From: Lentilactobacillus kefiri
Lineage (GTDB): Bacteria; Bacillota; Bacilli; Lactobacillales; Lactobacillaceae
Direction of reading: 5' to 3'
NCBI RefSeq assembly: GCF_007989105.1
Contig: NZ_BJVK01000008.1
Span: 23,529 to 87,528 of the forward strand
DNA length: 64,000 nt
The notes beneath the pieces were generated by a model, which saw only the letters and a program-made list of their open reading frames with translations, had not been told where the DNA came from and made no database searches. The number at the start of each line of letters is the position of its first letter. The stretch's first letter is position 1. A program made the translations under genes and the position numbers. Positions 29,821 through 38,184 of the stretch are shown here, one piece after another.

Positions 29821-29844
29821 CTGTATGCTTCAAAACCGATACAG
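29821..29844 (-). promoter_or_regulatory. Inverted repeat in the gabD leader
   Basis: CTGTAT-N12-ATACAG, perfect 6-base arms, about 20 bases downstream of the -10 box. Placed where a repressor would block elongation or initiation; the regulator is unknown. Confidence 0.45.
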
Positions 29845-29864
29845 ATATTTCAACATCCAAATAT

Positions 29865-29893
29865 AGAATATCATGACATGAAAATAGTTACAA
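29865..29893 (-). promoter_or_regulatory. Promoter of gabD
   Basis: On the minus strand TTGTAA (29893-29888), 17-base spacer, TATTCT (29870-29865). Confidence 0.55.
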
Positions 29894-29982
29894 CAAAATA
29901 CATTGTGATTTTCATAATGGTTAACCAATTCAATAGTCAACGCATGTTACTTATGAAAATATATTAGGATTCACAATTCAAA

Positions 29983-31335
29983 CTAGGCATTAGCCGGCTC
30001 TTTCTTGGTATCTTTAATCTTGAATACCAAAACGATCGCAATGATTTCCAAAATAAGGAATGTCAGGAACACCGCATTGAAGTTCTTGTTTCCGAGTACA
30101 ACGGTCGCAATAACAATCGCGGTTGAACCCATAATCTGACGAATAGTCGAAATAATGGAAGAACCATGCGGGATCAAATCGTTGGTCAGTGAATTGGCAC
30201 CTAATGTGGTGGCTGGCATCATTGCAAACGCATTTCCAGACTCAATGATAATTGAGCAGATAACGGCAATCCAGATACTGTTCAGTGATGAGAACAATAG
30301 CAGAGCGGCCCATCCAACAATAAACAAACCAAAGCCAATCATAATAACCGGCTTAAACCCAATTCGATCAGCCAAACGGCCACTACGTCGATTTAACCAT
30401 GAAAGAATTGCAGCGGCTGGTACCAGTGCAAGGCCAGACCATAACGGTGTTAAGCCAAGAATCTGTTGATAATACAATGGCATAATAATAGTAACTGTAA
30501 TTAAGGACATGTATGAAAGTGATGTCAATGCGACACCCAAGTCAAAGTTGGTGATTGAAAGAATATCCAATCGCAATAGTGGCTGTGGCATCTTCAATTG
30601 ACGACGAACAAACATGAACAATAATATCAGTGAAACAATCAGAATACCCCAGTTCAGGTAGGTGGTAGTAGGAGTCATATGAGAAATTTCGTTGATAAAG
30701 TACAGTAACCCAATAATTCCTAATGACATGAATACTGAAATAAAATCAAACTTGGTGGATTCAATCTTCAACGGACTAATAACCGTTTTGAGAGCCAGCA
30801 AGAATACAACTGTCAAAACAATTAAGAAGAAGGCAAAAATTGCTTCCCAAGGGAAGAATTGCAGCAGAACTCCAGAAATGATCGGGCCAACTGCAAGCGC
30901 AGAACCCATGACCAAACCAACGGTTCCCATAACGGAGCCACGGTGATCAGTTGGTGTGATCTCCAAAATAATTGACTGATATGATGGGAACAAAACACCA
31001 ACACTAAATCCTTCCATTAAACGACCAACCATCATAATCAGAAAGTTGGGCGCCCAAATAATAATTAAGGTACCAATAACGAAGTTGATTAGTAATGTCA
31101 GGTATAATGGCTTGAATCTAAAGTTCTTCATCAACCATGGCGACAGTGGCATAACAACCGACATGATCAGCATGAAACCTGTTGTTAACCAAGCAATTGT
31201 ACTAGCAGGTAAATTAAAGTACTTCATGAATGTCGGATAAGCAGTTGAAAGTGAAGACTGACTAATGGACATCGTGAATGTTCCCAAAAGTAATGTCGCA
31301 ATAAACCACTTGCGGCTTTTTTCTGTGAGTTCCAA
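29983..31335 (-). CDS. MFS transporter, DHA2 (EmrB/QacA) type
   Basis: A 450-residue polytopic membrane protein (12-14 segments predicted). It has the N-terminal motif SSLSTAYPTF, motif-A-like GRLMEGFSVG, and the drug/H+ antiporter 2 motif C region GLVMGSALAVGPIISGVLL. It likely exports drugs or metabolites by proton antiport. I prefer a TTG start at 31335 because AAGGGGGAA lies eight bases upstream. The frame also begins with a TTG at 31353, which would put that purine-rich site inside the coding region. A separate transcription unit, between gabD and usp. Confidence 0.82.
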   Translation of the reverse strand: MELTEKSRKWFIATLLLGTFTMSISQSSLSTAYPTFMKYFNLPASTIAWLTTGFMLIMSVVMPLSPWLMKNFRFKPLYLTLLINFVIGTLIIIWAPNFLIMMVGRLMEGFSVGVLFPSYQSIILEITPTDHRGSVMGTVGLVMGSALAVGPIISGVLLQFFPWEAIFAFFLIVLTVVFLLALKTVISPLKIESTKFDFISVFMSLGIIGLLYFINEISHMTPTTTYLNWGILIVSLILLFMFVRRQLKMPQPLLRLDILSITNFDLGVALTSLSYMSLITVTIIMPLYYQQILGLTPLWSGLALVPAAAILSWLNRRSGRLADRIGFKPVIMIGFGLFIVGWAALLLFSSLNSIWIAVICSIIIESGNAFAMMPATTLGANSLTNDLIPHGSSIISTIRQIMGSTAIVIATVVLGNKNFNAVFLTFLILEIIAIVLVFKIKDTKKEPANA

Positions 31336-31365
31336 ACGAATTTCCCCCTTCAATAATTTCTTGCT

Positions 31366-31401
31366 AAAACAGGACCGGAAATAAAATTTCCGATCCTGTT
31401 A
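31366..31401 (-). terminator. Terminator after usp
   Basis: AACAGGATCGGAAA pairs with TTTCCGGTCCTGTT around TTTTA, followed by a short T-run on the minus strand. Confidence 0.65.
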
Positions 31402-31445
31402 ATAATACACTTAAATTTTAAGCAATGTTTCCGTAAAGCTCAGTA

Positions 31446-31895
31446 TTAACGTACAACCATTACTGAGATTGGTGAGTACTTAGCCATATATGCAGCTTGT
31501 GAACCGAAGTACTTACGAACACCAGTCTTAGATAATGATCCAACGATCAGTAAGTCAGCATGGACAGCTGGGATAATTGTCTTAACAATTACCTCACCAG
31601 GATCTCCTTCTTCGACAACAGTATCAACGGTCTTGACACCTGCTCGAAGTGCTAATTCACGATATTGGTTAAGATGTTCTGCCAAATCTTTACGCTCACC
31701 ATGAACAAAGTCTTTGTTAAGTGCTTGGAAGACGTTGACATTATCAGATTCAAGAACAGAAGCAATTACTAATGAAGCGCCTGAAAGACGAGCTTCAGAA
31801 ATTGCATACCGAAATGCTAATTGAGCATCAGGTGAATCATCAACACCAACTAAAATTCTCTTAAATTTTGTGTGTGGAGTATTATCATTTTGCAT
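31446..31895 (-). CDS. Universal stress protein (UspA family)
   Basis: A 149-residue cytoplasmic protein. It starts KRILVGVDDSPDA with the Val-Asp of the Usp nucleotide pocket, and ends with the ATP-binding signature VGSLSKTGVRKYFGSQAAYMA, of the G-2x-G-9x-G(S) form, so it probably binds ATP. It lies 28 bases downstream of mntH with no terminator between, an arrangement often seen in lactobacilli, so the two are co-transcribed and may share manganese control. Confidence 0.9.
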   Translation of the reverse strand: MQNDNTPHTKFKRILVGVDDSPDAQLAFRYAISEARLSGASLVIASVLESDNVNVFQALNKDFVHGERKDLAEHLNQYRELALRAGVKTVDTVVEEGDPGEVIVKTIIPAVHADLLIVGSLSKTGVRKYFGSQAAYMAKYSPISVMVVR

Positions 31896-31923
31896 CTAAT
31901 CTGACCCTCCTTCTAGTTATATA

Positions 31924-33525
31924 TTACTCTTTATCCTTTTTACTTTCATCATAATGCTCAGCAGTTGTTTCGAAACGTTGAGGCATCTTGTTTCTGCTTG
32001 AGTACAGATCGTAAACTGTCCAAAGAAGTAATAATACAATCGCAACAATAATTACATAAGCAATTGTGTGGGCAAGTGAAACTTGACTTGCGGAAGGAGC
32101 AGCACCGAAGAAACTGGTAATGTTATCAGGAAGACCCTTCATGTTAAGGAATGTCAAGGCCAATACTGATACCCAGCCAAGAACCTTAACCCAAAGTGTG
32201 TTCTTGAAACGTTCACCCATTTCTTTGGCATTATCAGTCATCATCAATAATGGAAGCATTGAGAATGGCAGAGCGAACGCCAAGAATACCTGTGAGTTGT
32301 TCATTAACGTGTTTAACGCCTCATGTTGCTTGATTGGAGTTTCGTTACTAGTCATGGCAACACAAATCAAAACAGGAATAACAGAAATCAAACGGGTAAC
32401 TAAACGACGAAGCCATAGTGGCATCTTCATGTGAATGAAACCTTCCATGATAACCTGACCAGTTAAAGTACCGGTAATGGTTGAATTTTGACCTGAAGCC
32501 AACAGGGCAACGGCAAACAGGATTGAAAGAATTCCAGACTTGGCAACGGCGATTAAGATACCGTTACTTAACATAGAAGTGTTTGATAAGGCATCGAACA
32601 ATCCGAAGAATGAAGGATCCTTAACAGCACCAGTCTTGAACACAGCAACACCCATAACTAACAAGAGTGAGTTGATAACCCATGCGAATGACAACTGGAT
32701 GTTTGAATCCCAAGTTGAGAAACGTACGGTACGTGCAACATCGTCTTGATCGTTATGATCAACTTTACGTGTTTGAGAAATAGCTGAATGCAGATACAGG
32801 TTATGGGGCATAACAGTAGCACCAATGATACCTAAGGCACCGGTTAATGGTGTGTCACCGTTAACGTGGTCAGCACTTGAGAATGTTTGACCAGTTGGGA
32901 TTAATCCCTTAACCATTGCACCGAAATCTGGTTCTGACAAAGCAACTTCGTAGATGAAGACAAACAGGATAACTAAGATCAAACAAACAACGATTGCTTC
33001 GATCTTTCTGAAACCAACTTTGGTTAATAATAGCAAAAGTAAAACATCAAATACGGTAATAAATACGGCATACACTAGTGGAATATGGAACAGAAGATAA
33101 AGGGCAATCGCAGCACCAATAACTTCCGCGATATCAGTAGCCATAATAGCTAACTCAGTCAAAATCCATAATACAATTCCAAGTGTTTTACTGGTTCTGG
33201 CACGAATGGCCTGAGCCAAATCCATCTGAGACACAATACCCAGTTTAGCCGCCATATATTGCAGTAACATGGCAATTAAACTCGATAGTAAGATAACAGA
33301 CATTAACAGGTATTCAAAATTTTGACCACCTGTAATTGAAGTTGACCAGTTACCGGGATCCATGTATCCAACGGCAACTAATGCACCAGGTCCTGAATAC
33401 ATAAATAAAGTTTTCCAGAATCCGCGACCCTTCGGAACTTCAATAGTTCCGTTAATTTCTTCCAACGAAGGACCATTTGCATAGTGAATCAAATGCTGCT
33501 TCTTTGGTTGTTTTTCCTTTGGCAT
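31924..33525 (-). CDS. mntH: Nramp manganese transporter
   Basis: A 533-residue H+-coupled divalent-metal importer with about 11 membrane segments. The helix-1 metal-site motif DPGNW is near residue 58, the helix-6 motif MPHNLYLHS near residue 245. Lactobacilli use Mn2+ instead of superoxide dismutase, so this is a central metal gene. I start at the ATG at 33525 behind AAGGAGG; the TTG one codon upstream overlaps nothing useful. A DtxR/MntR-like palindrome lies upstream. Several mntH copies are usual per genome. Confidence 0.93.
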   Translation of the reverse strand: MPKEKQPKKQHLIHYANGPSLEEINGTIEVPKGRGFWKTLFMYSGPGALVAVGYMDPGNWSTSITGGQNFEYLLMSVILLSSLIAMLLQYMAAKLGIVSQMDLAQAIRARTSKTLGIVLWILTELAIMATDIAEVIGAAIALYLLFHIPLVYAVFITVFDVLLLLLLTKVGFRKIEAIVVCLILVILFVFIYEVALSEPDFGAMVKGLIPTGQTFSSADHVNGDTPLTGALGIIGATVMPHNLYLHSAISQTRKVDHNDQDDVARTVRFSTWDSNIQLSFAWVINSLLLVMGVAVFKTGAVKDPSFFGLFDALSNTSMLSNGILIAVAKSGILSILFAVALLASGQNSTITGTLTGQVIMEGFIHMKMPLWLRRLVTRLISVIPVLICVAMTSNETPIKQHEALNTLMNNSQVFLAFALPFSMLPLLMMTDNAKEMGERFKNTLWVKVLGWVSVLALTFLNMKGLPDNITSFFGAAPSASQVSLAHTIAYVIIVAIVLLLLWTVYDLYSSRNKMPQRFETTAEHYDESKKDKE

Positions 33526-33559
33526 CAAAGTACCTCCTTATGTTTTGTACAAATTAATA

Positions 33560-33605
33560 TTAGCATAATTTTGCACTTTGTAAATCTAAAATTAGGGAAA
33601 CCTAA
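33560..33605 (-). promoter_or_regulatory. mntH promoter region with DtxR/MntR-like operator
   Basis: TTAGG-GAAA-CCTAA, a perfect 5+5 inverted repeat, lies at 33592-33605. On the minus strand it is followed by TTTACA, 16 bases, TAATAT. The half-site TTAGG is the DtxR-family half-site; assignment to MntR is inference from the mntH gene. Confidence 0.6.
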
Positions 33606-33660
33606 CTTTGTTTTTAAACGCGATAGACTCAGACTTTCGCTCCCATAAGAAAGAAAACGG

Positions 33661-34146
33661 TTACTGCTTTTTACTTTTTTTTTTTCGTATTTCGTTAACC
33701 TGTTTTAGAAATTTGGTAATCTTCTCCAAATCGTCCTTTGAAAAGCTCTCGGATATTTTCTTAAATTCAGCCTCTTCCTGCTTATGATAATGACGATAGA
33801 TGTTATTAATCCCGGTGCCTGATTCGGTTAGTTTGACAAAACTATCTTTATGATTGCCCAGCTGATGAAATTTGGCCACAATGCCCCTTCTGACAAGCTT
33901 GCTGATAATTTTTGAAACGGCTCCCTGGGTTAACGGCACTTGGTCGACAATATCGGAGATTTTAGTTTCTCCCAATTGGTCGGCTGTACTTAAAACTTTG
34001 AGATCACTGGTTGTTAATCCTGAAGTCAGTCTCGAATCCAACTGATCGCTTTCTTTGATAAATCCAAGTATTTCCTGATCATTATTATAGGTATTAAACA
34101 AATCAAGTTCGTCTTTGATTATTTCGATCACTGTTTTTCTTTTCAT
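33661..34146 (-). CDS. MarR-family transcriptional regulator
   Basis: A 161-residue winged-helix repressor. The recognition region is about residues 55-105: LGETKISDIVDQVPLTQGAVS followed by KIISKLVRRGIVAKFH, the MarR DNA-binding signature. The C-terminus is very basic (KKKSKKQ). Ligand unknown. It has two matching palindromes, ATTCC-NN-GGAAT, just upstream, so it is probably autoregulated. Half-sites of the same sequence also occur in the acyl-CoA dehydrogenase promoter. Confidence 0.87.
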   Translation of the reverse strand: MKRKTVIEIIKDELDLFNTYNNDQEILGFIKESDQLDSRLTSGLTTSDLKVLSTADQLGETKISDIVDQVPLTQGAVSKIISKLVRRGIVAKFHQLGNHKDSFVKLTESGTGINNIYRHYHKQEEAEFKKISESFSKDDLEKITKFLKQVNEIRKKKSKKQ

Positions 34147-34151
34147 TTTGC

Positions 34152-34163
34152 ATTCCTCGGAAT
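34152..34163. promoter_or_regulatory. Operator-like palindrome 1 upstream of marR
   Basis: ATTCC-TC-GGAAT, six bases upstream of the marR start on the minus strand; likely overlaps the ribosome site region. Confidence 0.55.
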
Positions 34164-34200
34164 ATATATTTGTGTGTTACTAAAATAGGTATTAGGACGA

Positions 34201-34220
34201 TTATATTCCATGGAATATAA
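34201..34220. promoter_or_regulatory. Operator-like perfect 20-base palindrome upstream of marR
   Basis: TTATATTCCATGGAATATAA is a perfect palindrome with the same ATTCC/GGAAT core as the site at 34152. It lies between marR and the divergent phosphatase gene, so it could control both. Confidence 0.65.
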
Positions 34221-34319
34221 TTTGCAAAGTCGAAGTTTCGAATAGAACGGAGCTAATCGTTCTATAAATCTATGTATACATGCCAGAATAGACATATAAT
34301 GAACTATCGGGAGGACATC

Positions 34320-35183
34320 ATGAAACGCAAACTTATTAAAACAATTTCAGTAACCTTATTAGCAACAATTTGCTTTCTCCCGACTGTAGCCGCTAAAAAA
34401 ACGTCGCCGATTGGAAACCAAATTAAATTAACGAAAGTTCCAAACGTACGCGACCTCGGAGGCATTCGAGCTAAAAATGGCCAACACATCAAAAGCAATC
34501 GTTTAATTCGCTCATCGGCCCTCACTCACCTCAGTGGCCATGACAAATGGAAACTGTCAAAACGAGCCAATGTTAAAGTCATTTTGGACTTCCGATCCAA
34601 GAGCGAAATTAAGCAAGCCCCTGACGCCAAACTGCACGGAACTCGATATCACCGTTTAAGTGTTATGGCTGATCCCAAATTTGGAGTCCACACAACTGCG
34701 CAATATATCCAACAGCTCGCAGCCAAACAACCGAATAACATGGAATTGTTTTACGAAAAAATGGTTGTCCAGCCCCACAGTATCAAGGCCTATAGGTCAA
34801 TGTTCCACTATCTGCTTAAACAAAAATCCGGTGCGATCTTATACCACTGTACCTATGGTAAAGACCGAACCGGCATTGCAACAATGTTGATTTTGTCGAG
34901 TCTTGGTGTTCCAAAGACCACCATTATGAGAAACTACCTGGCATCCAATCATTATCTGAAGTCAACTACCCGGCATGAGTACCGACTGATGAAGCGCCAC
35001 ACGCATAATCGAAAAGTACTGACCAATTTAAAACGATCCCGGACAGCCAAAACAGCTTACTTAAATGCAGCCTACGCTGCTATTTATCACCATTCCGGAT
35101 CAATGAAGCATTATCTCCATACGCAGATGAGATTATCAAATAAGGATATCCAACAACTTAGAAAAAATTATTTAACAAAATAA
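34320..35183 (+). CDS. Secreted tyrosine/dual-specificity phosphatase (Y_phosphatase3-like)
   Basis: A 287-residue exported protein. Signal peptide about 1-25 (MKRKLIKTIS start, cleavage after TVAA). The family opening is NVRDLGGI at 42-49 and the phosphatase loop HCTYGKDRTG gives the Cx5R pair Cys177 and Arg183. Members dephosphorylate phosphotyrosine or phosphoinositides, e.g. Listeria LipA-type proteins. No wall anchor is seen; the very basic C-terminus could bind the surface. I start at 34320 with GGGAGGACATC. Divergent from marR. Confidence 0.87.
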   Translation: MKRKLIKTISVTLLATICFLPTVAAKKTSPIGNQIKLTKVPNVRDLGGIRAKNGQHIKSNRLIRSSALTHLSGHDKWKLSKRANVKVILDFRSKSEIKQAPDAKLHGTRYHRLSVMADPKFGVHTTAQYIQQLAAKQPNNMELFYEKMVVQPHSIKAYRSMFHYLLKQKSGAILYHCTYGKDRTGIATMLILSSLGVPKTTIMRNYLASNHYLKSTTRHEYRLMKRHTHNRKVLTNLKRSRTAKTAYLNAAYAAIYHHSGSMKHYLHTQMRLSNKDIQQLRKNYLTK

Positions 35184-35235
35184 AGCATCAGGATTATTCC
35201 ACCCCAAATGGCGTGAAATGATTCTGATGCTTTTT
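35182..35235. terminator. Bidirectional terminator between the phosphatase and XRE genes
   Basis: AAAGCATCAG and CTGATGCTTT form the outer stem, and the interior ATTCCAC/GTGAAAT segments add pairing; T-runs both sides. Confidence 0.8.
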
Positions 35236-36088
35236 AGATACTTTTTAAATAGGTATTAATTTGCATGATCAAGTGTTTATTGTTATTAAATCGTGCAAAT
35301 GCCATGGCATCATTCAGTAATTCATTAAAATCCGAAGTTTTACCATGGGTATCACGCTCATTAACTGCCATCTCAAACTTCGCCCTGGCAACGTAGAAAG
35401 TCACATGCCTGGCTGAACTTAGATTAACAAGTGACTGCAGCAGCATATTGCTGGTTTCAACATCATTTGTGGCGGAATAAAAGCTTCCGGTATAAAACAA
35501 CATGGTCAGAGATTTCCAAACAGAATCAACATCATTATTAGACATCGTCTTCAATCGTTGAGGCATTTTTGAAAAATAAAATTCAGCCTTATCAAAATTG
35601 CCGGCCTGTTGATATGAAATTCCCATACCGACATATGCCAACGGGGAATAGACAGTCGCATGTTCCTCATCATAGCCATTTAAAATCTGATCGAAACAAA
35701 AAACCGCTTCATCCGTATCCTGCTGGCTAAGTGCCAACGCATATCCGCGAATAAACAAATATTCCATCTGAATTTGTTTATCCGAAATCTCCTTAACATT
35801 AAGGGATTTTAAAATACTCAATGCTTCATCATATTCGGTAATAATCAGATCAAATTCAGCCCTGCGCAAATCATCCCGCACCGCAGAGTCCTTATCAGAC
35901 TCACTGGGAAAAATGTCACTCAATGATAACCCCAACCGCTGACACAACTGAGTTAAAATCTTGGTTGAAATCATTTTCCCATTGTTTTCAAACTTACTAA
36001 TAGTAGCTTGTGTGCAAATGCCTTTAGCAAGCTCGCTTTGGGAATATCCAAGCTTTTTCCTGCGTTCAACGAATTTTTGAATATTCAC
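35234..36088 (-). CDS. XRE-family regulator with TPR domain (Rgg/PlcR-like, RRNPP type)
   Basis: A 284-residue DNA-binding protein. The N-terminal HTH (about residues 5-60) reads RRKKLGYSQSELAKGICTQ then ATISKFENNG. The remainder is helical, with TPR-like repeats such as FIRGYALALSQQDTDEAVFCF and AYVGMGISYQQAGNFDKAEFYF. This domain order is that of peptide-responsive RRNPP regulators, but no signal-peptide gene was found next to it, so ligand is unknown. It is divergent from the acyl-CoA dehydrogenase operon, the likeliest target. Confidence 0.85.
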   Translation of the reverse strand: MNIQKFVERRKKLGYSQSELAKGICTQATISKFENNGKMISTKILTQLCQRLGLSLSDIFPSESDKDSAVRDDLRRAEFDLIITEYDEALSILKSLNVKEISDKQIQMEYLFIRGYALALSQQDTDEAVFCFDQILNGYDEEHATVYSPLAYVGMGISYQQAGNFDKAEFYFSKMPQRLKTMSNNDVDSVWKSLTMLFYTGSFYSATNDVETSNMLLQSLVNLSSARHVTFYVARAKFEMAVNERDTHGKTSDFNELLNDAMAFARFNNNKHLIMQINTYLKSI

Positions 36089-36127
36089 TTATACCATGCC
36101 TCCCAACCAGTTCCACATTAATTTATA

Positions 36128-36154
36128 AACTAATATTACCATATTATATTAGTT
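36128..36154. promoter_or_regulatory. Inverted repeat upstream of the XRE regulator gene
   Basis: AACTAATAT-N9-ATATTAGTT, perfect 9-base arms, 40-66 bases before the XRE start and about 110 before the acyl-CoA dehydrogenase start. Probable operator of the XRE protein. Confidence 0.5.
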
Positions 36155-36191
36155 AACACCAAATTATACTCAAAATATATAAACATTTATA

Positions 36192-36220
36192 TTGACTTTT
36201 GGAATATATGAATATATAAT
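36192..36220 (+). promoter_or_regulatory. Promoter of the acyl-CoA dehydrogenase-etf operon
   Basis: TTGACT, 17-base spacer, TATAAT: a strong promoter. The spacer and the bases after the -10 carry direct repeats TTTTGGAATATA (36197- and 36219-), sharing the GGAATATA half-site of the marR palindromes. Confidence 0.75.
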
Positions 36221-36265
36221 TTTGGAATATAAAGTATTGTGAAAGTATGCACAGGAGGACTTAAT

Positions 36266-37384
36266 ATGTCGATAACTAACGATCAAAACCAAATGCTTAT
36301 TCAAATGATCAAGGAATTCACCACAAACGAGTTGGCCCCACTAGATATGACCATCGATGCCAACGGCGATTATCCTGACGGCTTATTACAAAAAGTCATC
36401 GACACTGGTCTACTGGGAATCACTCTCCCAAGGGAATACGGTGGTGCCGGTTTTGACTACGTTGCTGCAGCTGAAGCACTTGAAAAAATTGCTGTCGGCA
36501 ACGCTAGCATGGCCGTTACCCTTGAAGGCCATTTCAAAACCATTGAACAATTTATTAAATATGGAAATAAGGAATTGAATGAGAAGTATCTTCCAAGTGC
36601 TGTCAAACGAATTTTTGCCTTCTCTATGACTGAACCATCAGGCGGGTCCAACCCGAAAGGAATCGCCACCCGAGCTATCAAGCAGGGCCACAACTGGGTT
36701 ATTACAGGTGACAAAATTATGATCACAAACGGTGGGCTTGCAGAAGTTTACTGTGTCTTATCCAAAACCCAGGATGACCAAATGGCTGTCTTTGTAGTCG
36801 ATAAAGATATGCCTGGTTTTAAATTTGGCAAACGAGAGGATTTCATTGGGCTGAAAGGTGTACCAGTTGGCGAAATTGTTCTCAACCATGTGGTCGTTCC
36901 CGAAAGTCATTTATTAGGAACCATTGGTGAAGGCTTGGAAATTGGTGACAATGCCCATGCCGATGCACGAGTTTTGATGGGTGCGGTACTAACTGGAATC
37001 ACTGATCATGCATTGCAAACCGCAGTCAGCTATTCCAAAGAGCGAAAAGCATTGGATACACCGCTGTATCAATTACAGGTCACTCAAGAAAAAATTGCTG
37101 ACATTGCAATTGCCAAGCAAAACACCCAAGCACTTTATCAAAAAGGTGCCCAAAATAAAATTACCGGTCGCCCGTATGCTGAAGTTGCCGCAATGGCCAA
37201 ATCCTATGGCAGTCGATCAGCAGTTGCTGCGAGTGACAAAGCACTTCAAATTCTTGGCGGTTATGGTTACAGCCATGAATATCCGGTTGAACACCTGATT
37301 CGAGATGCCAGAGCCATGGAACTAGCCGAAGGGACAATTGAAAAAATGAATTTTGAAATCACTAACGCTGAGATTGCGAAGTAA
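36266..37384 (+). CDS. Acyl-CoA dehydrogenase (short-chain type)
   Basis: A 372-residue FAD flavoenzyme. Three domains are visible: the N-terminal helical part to LPREYGGAGFDYV, the beta domain with FSMTEPSGGSNP and WVITGDKIMITNGG, and the C-terminal domain with the catalytic base in LAEGTIE (Glu355). It probably interconverts an acyl-CoA and its enoyl-CoA, passing electrons to the EtfBA encoded just downstream. Such genes are uncommon in lactobacilli, and no other beta-oxidation or CoA-transferase gene is in the window, so direction and substrate are open. Start at 36266 behind CAGGAGG; 13 bases to etfB. Confidence 0.9.
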   Translation: MSITNDQNQMLIQMIKEFTTNELAPLDMTIDANGDYPDGLLQKVIDTGLLGITLPREYGGAGFDYVAAAEALEKIAVGNASMAVTLEGHFKTIEQFIKYGNKELNEKYLPSAVKRIFAFSMTEPSGGSNPKGIATRAIKQGHNWVITGDKIMITNGGLAEVYCVLSKTQDDQMAVFVVDKDMPGFKFGKREDFIGLKGVPVGEIVLNHVVVPESHLLGTIGEGLEIGDNAHADARVLMGAVLTGITDHALQTAVSYSKERKALDTPLYQLQVTQEKIADIAIAKQNTQALYQKGAQNKITGRPYAEVAAMAKSYGSRSAVAASDKALQILGGYGYSHEYPVEHLIRDARAMELAEGTIEKMNFEITNAEIAK

Positions 37385-37397
37385 AGGAGCATAACTC

Positions 37398-38171
37398 ATG
37401 AAAATTGTTGTTGGAGTTAAACAAGTACCAGAAACAGATTCCGTTAAAATTGACCCGAAAACAAACAACCTAGTTCGTTCAGGAATTCAGGGAATTATCA
37501 ATCCATTTGATAAGAATGCAATTGAGGCCGCCCTTCAGCTTCGTGATCAAGCTGGTGGTGAAGTCATCCTCTTAAGTATGGGCCCTGATAGTTATACTAC
37601 TTCCCTTCGAGATGGAATGGCGATGGGTGCCGATAGTGCCGTTCTGGTAAGCTCTCGAGCATTTGGTGGTGCTGACACACTGGCAACCGGCTATACCCTT
37701 GCAAAAGCGATTGAAGCTATCGGTGATGTTGACTTGGTGTTGTTTGGACGTCAATCCGTCGATGCTGATACCGGTCAGGTAGGTCCGATTGTGGCCGAGC
37801 TATTGAATTTCCCCCAGGTAACTTTTGCCGAAACAGTCAGTCTGGAATCGGAAAATACCATTGTGGCTAAACGTCAGCTTGATTCTGCCGTCCAAGACGT
37901 CCAGGTAACCCTGCCGGCAGTGGTTACGGTTAGAAAAGAATTAAATACCCCACGTTACGAAACACCGTTGAATATTAAAGAAAGCTTTGAAAAGCAGATT
38001 ACCACTTGGACTGAAAACGATCTAAATATCGATTTCTCAAAAATTGGTCAATCTGGGTCCCCTACAAAAGTCACCAAGGTTTATGAACCAACCAAAGAAT
38101 TAAAACAAACGACCGTCTTGCCAGTGGATCCAACTGAAGCAGTTTCCGAACTGCTTAGCAAATTGGACTGA
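37398..38171 (+). CDS. etfB: Electron transfer flavoprotein, beta subunit
   Basis: A 257-residue subunit that holds AMP or a second FAD. Seen: VGVKQVPETDSVKID, GIINPFDKNAIEAAL, ALQLRDQAGGEV, MGADSAVLVSSRAFGGADT, and GRQSVDADTGQVGP. The RAFGGADTLAT and RQ-x-DADTGQVGP segments look like those of clostridial, electron-bifurcating EtfB proteins rather than mitochondrial ones. That is a reading by eye. Operon middle gene, with 13-base gaps on both sides and GGAGG-like sites. Confidence 0.9.
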   Translation: MKIVVGVKQVPETDSVKIDPKTNNLVRSGIQGIINPFDKNAIEAALQLRDQAGGEVILLSMGPDSYTTSLRDGMAMGADSAVLVSSRAFGGADTLATGYTLAKAIEAIGDVDLVLFGRQSVDADTGQVGPIVAELLNFPQVTFAETVSLESENTIVAKRQLDSAVQDVQVTLPAVVTVRKELNTPRYETPLNIKESFEKQITTWTENDLNIDFSKIGQSGSPTKVTKVYEPTKELKQTTVLPVDPTEAVSELLSKLD

Positions 38172-38184
38172 GAGGAGCAAACTT

